Positions 38,596 to 48,700 of a stretch of 64,000 bases of DNA are shown here, piece after piece. The notes under the pieces were generated by a model that saw nothing but the letters and a program-made list of their open reading frames with translations, did not search any database and was not told the DNA's origin. This DNA is from Tritrichomonas musculus. Lineage: Eukaryota > Parabasalia > Tritrichomonadida > Tritrichomonadidae. The position numbers and the translations under genes were made by a program. Within the stretch, counting starts at the first letter, position 1; every line of letters begins with the position of its first letter. Location of the stretch: assembly GCA_039105265.1 (NCBI GenBank), contig JAPFFF010000018.1:372001-436000 (forward strand), in the 5' to 3' direction.

Positions 38596-39483
38596 ATGCA
38601 AACATTTAGTCTGACAGCAATCCAGTCAAAATCTGCACTTCAGAAAAAAAAAGCGTACAAACCGTTGAATGAATTAGCACGTTCTTCCTCAAGCCTGGAA
38701 GCACCTGGCCCCTTTACCAAAAATATCAATCAACTGAAGAAATCAGTTAATTATTATGAAACTAAAAATAAAGAAATTCAGGAAACAATTGACCTTTTAA
38801 ATGGAGCAATGGAAACAATGGATGAGAGACGCCAGCTTTTTAAACTTTTCGATCGTGATTTAAATACAATTTACGATCGTTTAGACCAACGATTTACAGA
38901 ACTTTTTGATACAGAGAATATAATAAAATCATTTCGACAAGCTCCAGAAGGCAAAACTACCTTAGATAAAGTTCAAACACTTCCAACAAAAGAAATAGAT
39001 CGCAAACAATTGCTAAACATCAATCAAGAACTAGTTCAAATGGCACTTGCACAAGAGCGTCAAATGGTTGTCATGAAAATGAGGCTTCGACTTTGTCATG
39101 ATCATCGTGATTTATCTCGTTTAAGAAGAATTTTAAACAAACTCCAAGGAGGAGGTTCCGATTACAGAGAAGATGAAGAAATTACGGCCCAGCTTAAAAA
39201 GTCAATACACCACCTCAAATTTGCTATTGCTCAAGAAAGAGAAAGAATTCGTCTTTTACAGCTTGATGGAATGGAAGAACATGAAGCAGCAACAATTATA
39301 CAAAAACAAGTTCGTGGATTTCTTTATCGAATCAAGAATTGTTCAAAACCTAAGCAAATTACTTCTACTCCAATAAATGAAGAAGAAGAAAGAAATGAAA
39401 ATTTGCAAGAAGAAGAAGAAAATGGAGATCATCCAAGACCAGCAGAAGCACCAGCGCCAGCAGCAAATGATAGTGAAAATTGA
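38596..39483 (+). CDS. IQ-motif coiled-coil protein, possible dynein-regulatory-complex type
   Basis: Protein of 295 residues. Residues about 45-110 and 125-225 are coiled coil (INQLKKSVNYYETKNKEIQ, then MALAQERQMVVMKMRLRL). Near residue 235, EAATIIQKQVRGFLYRIKN is a good IQ motif (IQxxxRGxxxR) for calmodulin or centrin binding. An acidic, Ala/Pro-rich tail follows (NEEEERNENLQEEEENG). An N-terminal coiled coil with a late single IQ motif resembles DRC9/DRC10 of the flagellar nexin-dynein complex. The match is only in layout, so flagellar function is a hypothesis supported by the presence of RIB43A in the same region. The EF-hand protein at 7.2 kb is a conceivable partner type. Confidence 0.65.
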   Translation: MQTFSLTAIQSKSALQKKKAYKPLNELARSSSSLEAPGPFTKNINQLKKSVNYYETKNKEIQETIDLLNGAMETMDERRQLFKLFDRDLNTIYDRLDQRFTELFDTENIIKSFRQAPEGKTTLDKVQTLPTKEIDRKQLLNINQELVQMALAQERQMVVMKMRLRLCHDHRDLSRLRRILNKLQGGGSDYREDEEITAQLKKSIHHLKFAIAQERERIRLLQLDGMEEHEAATIIQKQVRGFLYRIKNCSKPKQITSTPINEEEERNENLQEEEENGDHPRPAEAPAPAANDSEN

Positions 39484-40068
39484 TCCATTCTTATTATTAT
39501 ATCAATTTTTAACAAGGTTAATTTGCTTCTCAATGCAATTATAATGTTATTATTAAATGTTTGAATTAATGCAAAAAAAAAAAAAAAAAAAAAAAAAAAC
39601 AATTATAATCTATTTGTAAAATCGGACTCATATATTATGATTATTATTTATTCCATTTTCCAACATTTTTTTATATCCCATTCATTATTGTTTGACCTTA
39701 TCCTTTTGAAGAGCTTTATATTCATCAGAATTAAACTTATTTTATTTTTGAAATTTCAAAATATCGTATTATTAAATTAGCATTGATATATCAATCAATT
39801 AATGGCAAAATACCTCTAAATTATTTTTTAGTTGTTTAATCAAACATTCAAATAGATATCAATATAAAATACTTTATTGATGAAAAATACAAAAGTTACT
39901 TGTCTTCTAATTCAATGACTTTGCAAAAAATCGAAAAGCAATACAATCTAAAGTATATTCAAAAAAAAAAATATAATTATTTTATTTTAGTAATAGAAAG
40001 AAAACATCTGTATATTTTTGTATAAAATGTAAACAGTAACACTATAAATAAATATCGATTCTTAACGA
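39484..40068. other. Convergent spacer with A27 tract
   Basis: The spacer holds a run of about 27 A at 39572-39599, some 90 bases past the IQ-protein stop. The remainder is AT-rich with nothing recognisable. Confidence 0.5.
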
Positions 40069-40320
40069 TTAAAAAATCGAAGAATTAGTTAAATTCGAAT
40101 TATTATTATTATTATTGCTAGTATACGCAAAAGGGGTTACAGGCCTCTCGATTTTGGGACCTATTTCTTGAGGATCAAATAAAAGACATCCGCAAAAAAC
40201 GTTTGATGACTGAGACTTCAACATATCGTTTGAGTTTTCGAAGAATTTGTTATTGTATTCATTGTTATTATTCGCTTGGGAGTTAATCTGCGACCAAGAG
40301 TAACAACAGTGAAAATCCAT
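40069..40320 (-). CDS. Small Asn-rich protein, 83 residues
   Basis: The frame starts MDFHCCYSWSQINSQANNNN and contains a cysteine-rich centre (NVFCGCLLFDPQEIGPKIE) and an Asn run near the end. The ATG is preceded by CCTTTTATCATTTTTAT. That combines a CCTTTT box with an initiator TCATTTTTA, the arrangement described for Trichomonas core promoters. This promoter and the balanced central sequence support a real small gene; I recognise no family. Confidence 0.5.
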   Translation of the reverse strand: MDFHCCYSWSQINSQANNNNEYNNKFFENSNDMLKSQSSNVFCGCLLFDPQEIGPKIERPVTPFAYTSNNNNNNSNLTNSSIF

Positions 40321-41207
40321 TTTATAAAAATGATAAAAGGATATTTTTTGAATGATATATTTTTTTTGAATGGAAATTATATAAAATAACTTTATTTCTT
40401 TTGAAATTATTTCAAAAATGAATTTTGATATCGTCAGAATTCACATTCAAATTTTGGAGGACCATTTTATCTCAAAAAAAAAACTTTTGGATGGAAATCA
40501 TCTTTCTGTTACTCCTTAAAAATCATAACATAGCAATTGTTATTACATAAAAAATTGAGTGATAATTAGAGTCGTTTGAATGAATTTATTCAATCTGTGG
40601 TTTGAAAATTTCAAGTTTGATTTTATTTTTTGATATGAAATAAATATCATCAATTTGAGAAAAAATATCAATATCCTTTTTATTTCAAAAGTAATTTAAT
40701 AAAATCATTGGAAATGAGATTTTTTGATTTTTTATAAATTTTTAAAAGAGACAACAATCACTATATCTAAAAAATAATATTACATATCTCATAAAATAAA
40801 TATTAAAGGTTGACTATTCATACAAATGAAAAGCTTAAAATACATTGATTCAAAATATAATGCAGTCTCCTGCGATTATTTGAAACAAATTTCTTTCAAA
40901 TCAATTATTAGGCTTTAAAAAACAAAAAAGTTTTATGCTTATAATAACAATTTTTTATAAAATAATTAAAATAACAATAATGGGAAAGAAAATGAAAAAA
41001 GTGTTCGATATCCTCTTATTTAAAAAAAGGACACAGAGACACATAAGTTTGAGATGAGATAATTAATCGCAGTTCATTTATCATGAAATATTTGAATAAA
41101 AAGATTCAGGAAATATAGAAGATTCCAATTATCATCACATATAATTTCAAAATAAAAATTACAACAACGACGACAAAAAAAAAAAAAAAAAAAACATTTT
41201 GAAATAA
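40321..41207. other. Intergenic, AT-rich
   Basis: 887 bases with no supported gene. An A18 run lies at 41177-41195, just beyond the NXF1-like stop. No repeat is noted. Confidence 0.45.
40325..40340 (-). promoter_or_regulatory. CCTTTT + TCATTTTTA core promoter
   Basis: On the minus strand CCTTTTATCATTTTTA lies 4 bases before the ATG at 40320. The CCTTTT element overlapping an initiator matches the known trichomonad M5/Inr layout. Confidence 0.5.
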
Positions 41208-42380
41208 CTATTCATGAATATTTGGAAGATCCCGTATAAAAAGATTATCGTTGAAGATCAAAAAATTGTAATTATAGAAAACAATGAAAAAGGATCTATC
41301 AAATCCAAAGATTCGATTCTCATCCATTGCGAAAACACCATGGATGATAACTGAATAAAGATTATTTCCTATAATTGAAGAATTCATTGATGTAGGATTA
41401 GCTTTAAATCCCAAGGGAAATAATACTTGCAAAAATTGGATGATATTTGCTCTTCCATTAAAATGGTTCGTTGAATCATTTGCACGATTTGAATCGACGC
41501 TTAGAAAGCATTCTGTTTTTGGCGAATATTGAACAATAATTGAAAAAACAGCATTTTCAAAATAATAATCACTACAATCAGGAATGCTGTCCCACATCAA
41601 TTTCAAAAAGTTACATATAAATCCATTTGTTGGAAATTCATTTACATTAAATTGCATTGATGGATACATATCAAGCGCAATAGTAACAGGATTTGCGCGA
41701 AGATCTTGAAAAATGAGCTGAGGTTGCTCAACAATATAGTCTTCATAATATTGATTATCTTCGGCTTGCCCTTTTTTATTAAAATAATGAAAATCATCAT
41801 AAACTCCATCAGTTATAATCTTTGCAGATCCAAAATTAAGTTCAGGCTCTTTAATTACAACTGGATTTCCTGTCAAATTAACTGCTTTTAATTTAGGAAA
41901 ATAGTTACTAAAATTGGTGAATCCATTTTCTCCTTTAATGTTGCAATTGCTGAAGTCAAAGCGGTTTATTTGTATATTGTTATTTAAGGAATACATATAT
42001 GTCAGAAATATAAGGGTTGAAATGTTTGGAGGAAAATTGAAACTGATATTGAGCTTTTTTGGAGCTTGAGAAAAATCAACTGCTTTATTTTTAATCAAAC
42101 TAGGCAACAAAGCATAGACTTTTTTTATGTTTTCATCAAAATGCTTAATGTCAACCATTGCGACTTTGATGACTTCAGCCTCATATTGACAGAGTATTTT
42201 GGCAGTATCGTAACTTGGAACCTCAACACTTATAAAATTATATTCTGGATAAGTTTTAATTTTACAATCTTCTGCATTAACACCATCAATTGCTTTTATT
42301 ATATTATAAAAAACAGATGAATCTGCTGGGCCAACTGCGACACCAAATTTTCGATCATCTTTTTGATCATTCTTTGTCAT
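41208..42380 (-). CDS. NXF1/Mex67-like mRNA export factor
   Basis: Protein of 390 residues with the NXF domain order. An RNP-like N-terminal domain (to about 95) precedes a leucine-rich region (INRFDFSNCNIKGENGF, then FPKLKAVNLTGNPVVI, about 135-175). An NTF2-like domain occupies about 215-388 (FICNFLKLMWDSI, then LYSVIIHGVFAMDENRIFGFDRSF and NDNLFIRDLP). In other eukaryotes this protein, with its small NTF2-like partner, carries mRNA through nuclear pores. The C-terminal UBA-like nucleoporin-binding domain seems absent, which is seen in some protist forms. On its strand ACCTTTTTTTATTAACTG lies directly before the ATG, again a CCTTTT-type promoter word. Confidence 0.72.
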   Translation of the reverse strand: MTKNDQKDDRKFGVAVGPADSSVFYNIIKAIDGVNAEDCKIKTYPEYNFISVEVPSYDTAKILCQYEAEVIKVAMVDIKHFDENIKKVYALLPSLIKNKAVDFSQAPKKLNISFNFPPNISTLIFLTYMYSLNNNIQINRFDFSNCNIKGENGFTNFSNYFPKLKAVNLTGNPVVIKEPELNFGSAKIITDGVYDDFHYFNKKGQAEDNQYYEDYIVEQPQLIFQDLRANPVTIALDMYPSMQFNVNEFPTNGFICNFLKLMWDSIPDCSDYYFENAVFSIIVQYSPKTECFLSVDSNRANDSTNHFNGRANIIQFLQVLFPLGFKANPTSMNSSIIGNNLYSVIIHGVFAMDENRIFGFDRSFFIVFYNYNFLIFNDNLFIRDLPNIHE

Positions 42381-42860
42381 CAGTTAATAAAAAAGGTCAA
42401 TATTGAGAATGGCAACATTTTGGGGGAAAATCGTGATAAATGCATTAATTTTAATGAAAATCATATTTATATATATTTTTATAAAAGAAATATTTTCTTT
42501 AATATTTAATTGCTTAAATAAAATATTTGTTTTTTACTGAGATAAATATATTTCAACAAAATTTATTCAAAAGAGGTGACAACTCGTTATTTGCTTTTTT
42601 TAGAAAAATCGTTTTTTCAATGATCCACTTTTTGAATAAAAATTTCTCTCAATTTTAAAAAAAATATTGAGAGAAGTATTCAATATTTAAATACATTCAA
42701 AAAACTTTCCATCAAAAAGTTGATATCATCATCTTTTCAAAAAGTTCGGTATACGTTAATTAGCATATTGCGCGGTATTTTTATAAAGAAGATGACGAAG
42801 TTCATAAACCGAATTAAATGAGATACGGAATTACAAGAAGCACAGAAGCAAAAGAAGACG
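42381..42860. other. Intergenic, AT-rich
   Basis: Start region of the NXF1-like gene and AT-rich sequence. CCACTTTTTGAATAAAAATT at 42620 recurs in the same orientation at about 44507, bracketing the Mutator relic. Confidence 0.45.
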
Positions 42861-42925
42861 AGATACAGATTCAGATGTAGATGAGGTACAGATTCAGATG
42901 AAGATAAGGTACAGATTCAGAAGAA
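42861..42925. repeat. 23-bp minisatellite, about 2.6 copies
   Basis: TACAGATTCAGATG-type units start at 42864, 42887 and 42910, 23 bases apart, with small differences. Similar AGATACGG/AGACGAGATAC words precede the array. Confidence 0.65.
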
Positions 42926-43204
42926 TACGAATGTAATTTCTTCGGGATTTTCATGATTTTACATTCATTCTCTTCAAACAGTTGATTAACGATTGAATGA
43001 TCATAGCGAGCTGTAAGAGAATAGTCACCATGCTTATTCATAACTACTATTCTTTTGAAGTAATTAGCTATAGATTCTTCCATTTCATACTCGTTAAAAA
43101 AATTATCCTCGATAATATCAGCTATAAATATATCTCCCTCAAGACACTCATCAACGTTATTCACTTACGATTTATCCCCATATTTAATCACTCACAATAC
43201 CTCT

Positions 43205-43375
43205 CTCACTACACTCATAAACGTTATTTTTGTGTGGTTTTCACGCTAGAAACACGAAATGGATAATATCGTCCGTGACACCTGTAAACGCTGTTTTTCG
43301 ATGGTTTTGAGCCCTAACAGACCTATCTCCTCAAACCACTGTTTTTAGATTTTGAGCCTAGGATTCTGGGGACTT
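43205..43375. repeat. Three degenerate copies of a roughly 60-bp repeat
   Basis: AAACGTTATTTTTGTGTGG, AAACGCTGTTTTTCGATGG and AACCACTGTTTTTAGATT are each followed by a TTTTGAGCCTA-like or TTTTCACGCTA word and preceded by a CTC/CAC-rich stretch. They are spaced about 65 and 55 bases apart, divergent, and in the same orientation. The sequence is richer in GC than its surroundings. Confidence 0.5.
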
Positions 43376-43610
43376 AGAATCGGCACAGAAACAAAAATTA
43401 TTTGGGGGTCAAAAGTGTAATATATATACTACTAATCCAGTAATGATTTCATCATCGGAACGAAAGTACAAAAGCAAATCTCTTCTTATATGTACAAGAC
43501 AAAAAACTATATAAGAATTATGAAATTCTTTTTCTAACGCGTTTATTTGAGCTTGTAAATGATCAACTACTATTATGCGAAATTGAGAACCACCTAATTC
43601 AATATAACCA

Positions 43611-44378
43611 TTAAAAAAACGAGAAATGAAGTTGAACTTTTATTTTGAAAATTGAATATGATAATAATTGAGTATGATCCTCTTGATCAATTACCACCAT
43701 TGTTTCTAAAGGTAATCCGTATAAATTTGTCATCGCTGTGTCATCAATAAAAACTATGTCATGAAATAAATTTAAATTGAGTATTTCATTATCAATAACA
43801 GTTATTCTTTCTAATATATCGTTTGGCTTGTTGACTTTAATTGTTTTCTCCTCTCCTTCTTGATGCATTTGAATCAATTTGTCTAAATATTCATTTTCCT
43901 GATCATGTAAAACCTTTCTGCTAATATTATAAAAAATATCGCATCCACACTCTGCTTGTACATTCGTTCTGATTCTGCTAGGTAAAACACCTAATTGAGT
44001 TTGAAATTGAATATCATTTATTTATGATTCTGATAAGGAATTGGAATGAGCTTAGATAAAACGTTTGTCAACTGGATGATTTGAATGATTGAATTCACTA
44101 CTATCAGAATTAAACGAATAGTAATATTCCGAATTGAATTTTTGAATTTGATTAAAAACCAACCTAGTTTTACATCCAGATGATGAAAAAGAACAATTAT
44201 ATGCTATTGTTAATCGATTTTGAGAAGTTTCTCCTGCTGAAAAAGGAAGAGAAAACTGATGCGAAATTATATGTATAAATTCTTTTAGCGATTTATAAGT
44301 TATGCCATCAATCTCTGTGGGAAAATGCGTATCTTCTATTTTTGAACATAAAATAACAATTTTCATAGTCTGATTCAT
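43611..44378 (-). mobile_element. Mutator-like (MULE) transposase, 5' two-thirds, decayed
   Basis: One minus-strand frame encodes an N-terminal Cys/His DNA-binding segment (NCSFSSSGCKTRLVF, then HSNHPVDKRF). It continues with GVLPSRIRTNVQAECGCD and then the start of the DDE core (IVFIDDTAMTNLYGLPLETM). The arrangement is that of MULE transposases. Two in-frame stops separate the N-terminal segment from the rest (near 44052 and about 30 bases further), and the catalytic domain is cut short at 43611. A nearby frame at 42871-43164 (AT-balanced, acidic) might be a further piece but is not recognisable. Dead DNA transposon. Confidence 0.65.
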
Positions 44379-44580
44379 AATTTAATTCGTATTGATAAAT
44401 GAAAAATTGTTGTTCAAAAACTAATTCATTTTCACTTTTTCAATGCAAATCTTTATCAAAAATAATTGAGAAAATTTCACTTTTTGATAATCTCTCTTAC
44501 GTTTAGCACCACTTTTTGAATAAAAATTCCACTCAAAAAGTCGATTGACAGGAAAAACTATTGTTCAATATTCTTTATTA

Positions 44581-45090
44581 GACATCTTCGTGGTTTAAGG
44601 TGGCCGTTAATTAAGTTATCCGAAACTTCCTTGATTTCTTTCAAACTTTCTTATCTACTCTCAAACTTCCTAAAGATTTTAACTTTCTTATCCTCTTTCA
44701 AACTTCCAAAAGATAACTTAATTAATAGGTCTCAAATGCTCTCAAAAAGTTATAAACAATAAAAATGATTTTTTCTTTAGCAAAACTTCAAAACAAAACT
44801 AAGACAATATCAGTTAAAAATAAAAATTAAAAAATCAAAATTCAAAAAGAATTTGAAAATAATTGAATAAAAAAGTTATTAATTGAATAAAAATTTTTTT
44901 ATTCTCTTCAAATTTTTTATTATCAAAAAGTTTATCTTAAGGAACTTTGTGAGAAAACAAGAAAGTTTAAGAAAAGATAATATAGTTTCAAAAGAAAAAA
45001 GGAAGTTTGAGAGAAGATAATAAAGTTTATGAGGAATCAAGGAAGTTTCTGATAACTTAATTAACGGCCACCTTAATCCACGAAGTTGTC
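44581..45090. mobile_element. 510-bp fold-back element with TATTA target repeats
   Basis: The ends are inverted repeats beginning GACATCTTCGTGG (left) and GACAACTTCGTGG (right, minus strand). They continue TTAAGGTGGCCGTTAATTAA, with about 53 of the first 56 bases identical. Inside each arm the motif AAACTTCC/GGAAGTTT is repeated many times with AGATAA words, giving extended fold-back arms. TATTA flanks both sides (44576-44580 and 45091-45095). No transposase is encoded. It sits 200 bases from a Mutator relic, so a MULE or fold-back origin is possible. Confidence 0.8.
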
Positions 45091-45095
45091 TATTA

Positions 45096-45722
45096 TTCTT
45101 ATTCAAAAATTGAGAAAATTATGAGAAAATAATTTTTATTTTATGAATTTTATGAAAGTTCCTTATTCAATTTATTTCTCTATATTTTAATAATATTTTT
45201 ATAAATATTTAGAAAAATTAAAACTATTTATATATATATATATATATTATATTAAAAATACTACTAAAATAATATTTTATAATAGCAATAAGTCATATAA
45301 TTATTAAAATAATTACATTATAAAAAATGAAAATCTATTAACTTTTTGGATAAAAGATGGTTAATATCTTCAAAATGGTAATGTAAATCTTATTTTTTAC
45401 ATTAAAATAACATATAATACCATAATAAATACTAAAAAAATGATTATAAAAATATAATTTTTTAGTTTTTAAATTAATCTTTGAGCCATTATTACCCTAA
45501 ATAAAATTAAAAGGAATATGCATATGTGATTTTGATTAAACAAGCAAATTTATTAAATATCATAAAAATTTCTTGTCAAAGAACAGGAATCTTCCACAAC
45601 AAAAAATTGATATTTGTTTCTCAAAAAATCAAATTTTTGAAAAGAATATTTTTGAAAAAAAAAATCGTTAATTAAATATATTGATTATTATTTATATTCA
45701 ACTTACTTTTTTTTCATAATCA
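45096..45722. other. Intergenic, AT-rich
   Basis: Includes a short (TA)n run near 45232-45248 and the start region of the cyclase-like gene. TTACTTTTTTTTCATAATCA directly precedes its ATG, containing a possible initiator TCATAA. Confidence 0.45.
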
Positions 45723-48700
45723 ATGCCCGTTCAAGATGAACCTAATATAGTTTCAGGAAAACTTCGTTATCAAGGCACTCTTGACGTCTCGTTTTATACA
45801 GTTTACCAAAATGACAATATGCTATACAAAGCAAAAGTCAACTCTCGTCCAGGCCTCCCAAAGGCCGTTTACATCATTATTAATATATTTTTTATTATTC
45901 AACTAGTGGGACCATGCTTTTTTGTTGATTCAACAATTTTATGGGATCGTAGCTCAGTGTTTACAAAGTTTATGAGATCTATTGGCTGTATATGGCAACT
46001 TTGGTCTGGAAAATCAAGAATTATAGGAGGAATTGTTTTTGCAGTTCTTGACTTTTTTTTTGAATTGATTTCTGGAGTTTGGTCAGGAGTAATATCAAAA
46101 AAACAGGTAATGCATAAAGGTGAAAATTCTTTCTCTTTATTAAGTGGGAAATATCTTCGACCTCTAATAACAGTTTTGTCTTTTTCAGCTTTTGCAGAAT
46201 CAATTAATTCTGTTCATACAGAAACGATTGCAATCATTTATCTTGTGTTTTTTTGCTTGGTAGTTTTAATGGGACCTTTAGATTTATATTTAATTTCAGC
46301 AAGGATTCTGGTTGAAAATAATCCAAATCATGAATGGAATCAAATTTATCCATTTTTATCATTTGTTGTAACATCAGCTCTAGTTATGCTAAGTGCGTCA
46401 GTTGGATTTGTTAACAAAACTATTCAGGCTGTTTTAATGATTTTGTGTGCAATTATTTATGGACTATTCGCATTTTATATATTTATTTTTTCACCAACTA
46501 TTAAATCGACATTTTCATGTATAACGAGCTCACTATCATTATCTGGATGCATTACTTCGATAATTTCCGCCGTTTTTTTGTTTACAAATGGAGTTAATTC
46601 AGCAGTATTAATTGTTCTTTATATCATCTTATTTGTTGTTTGCTATCTTTGCTTTTCTTTTCTTCATAAAAGGAAAGTCAATAAATACTTGATGATATTT
46701 TCGCAATGCGAAAGTAATCCTGAAGAAGCTGAAGAAATTTTATCTCGTAATTTTAAATCTCCACGAAAATTTATTTCTGCAGTTCGAGCAGTTTTTCAAT
46801 ATTGGCCTCCATATTTATTAAGCTGGAAACCTTTTTCAATTTTTTGTCAAGCTTATCCAAAAAATTCTGATATTATTCTTTTATGGATCAGGATATGCGC
46901 TCTTTTTCCACAAGAATCTGAACTATTTAGATACTTAATGACACAATATGCAAATTTAAAAAAGGATGGTTATTCTCGAACATCTTTCCTAAGCCAAATG
47001 CTAATTATCCAAAGCTCTCGTAGTCTAGAATCAACACCTTCAATTATGAAAGATATAGCTTCAATTGTTAAACGTATTGAAGTAGCTCATGCTCTTCAAT
47101 TTCGCTTTTGGGAGCGAATTCTTCAAAAGTCGGTGGAAGTTTTTTGGTCGAATATCAAATCTTTATCGAGACTACTAGATAAAATTGATAAAGATATTCA
47201 ACAAATGATTAATTCTTATCCGAATAATAAAGACATAGTTACTCTTTATTGCTCATTTTTACAGAATGTAAAATTTGATTTTGTTCGATACCAAGAATGG
47301 TCAGAAAAGCTGCGACAACTGAAAGAAGGAATTCCCCTTCAACCAGATATTTCGGTTCAAAGCGCACGATATTTTCTGCCTGAAATCCAACAATATTGCT
47401 CAGATTCTCAAGTAAAGACAAATGAAGAATCATCAATTGACATTATTGATACAAAATCTTCAGAAATTGATTTACAACATCTACAAGTTAAAGTTAGTCT
47501 TCAAGAACTTGTTCAAAGATCAAGAATAGGCAGTATTACACTAGGAATCATAATATTAATTCTTGGAACAGTATTGACCATTTTGGCTTTTGTATGGTAT
47601 TCTACAAAATTTAAAAATCGTTATATCGATGATACTCTTCAAAAAAGTGAATTCATGCGATCAATTAATAATGGTTTATTTAATTTTGGTTATCTAGCTA
47701 ATTATGTTGCTTTACATCCTTTAATTGTTAGCCGTGCTCTTAACATATGCACCTCAGCAACTGATACGAGCCAAAATTGCCGTAATTTGATGACCCGAAT
47801 TGCACCAACATTATATCCAGCTGGCAAAATTGTTCCTTGGACATATGAACGAAGTTATCCTCAAAATATAATTTCAGTTTTACGAGAAAAGTTAGTTGCC
47901 ATCCAATTTACATTAGGAAATCTAACTCATAGCAAAGGTGCTAAACGCATGTATAACGAATTATTCATAGAACCATTTGAACATGGCTTAACTCTAATAC
48001 AAGATTTATTAAAATGTTCAGTTGATGCAACATCAATCATAAAAGTTCGTACTTATGAAGAATATCAAAAAACTGATATAATTATAAATTTTGACCTTTC
48101 GGTCAATAAAGTTGCTAACAAAATACTTGAATACCCACAAATGATGCTACAAATGTCAATTGATGAAGTTGGCGATGTTAGACTTGGTCTTGACACATAT
48201 TTCTTATTAACATTATTTGCTGTATTAGTATTAATTGCCCTTCCATTTAATCTGACATATTATTTACTCAGAATTGAGAGTAATTTAGTTACACTTGCAT
48301 TTACAACTTTACCGAATACATCAGTTAGAGAGATTCTTCATAATTTAAATTCTAAAAATAGTAATAATAACGATAATAAAAGTGGTCAGGGAAGTTCATC
48401 TCAAAATGCATTTTTGGTAAACTCTGAAAATGATCAAAATGATACAATATTGATGTATTTCATCTTTTTCATTTCATTAGCGATGGTTATTGCTTGCTGC
48501 CTATATTTATATTATTTATCATTCGATTATGCTGATGATGTGAATAATGAATTGGGTAAAGTTTCATCGTTCCAACTACCTGGTATTTATAGTCTATTCG
48601 TACTATATCGTTTAATTCGTGCATCTACATTTAGTTTGATTCCAAAAGTTGGATATCCTGCAAATGAGATTAAATCATATTATACTAAAGATCAACATTT

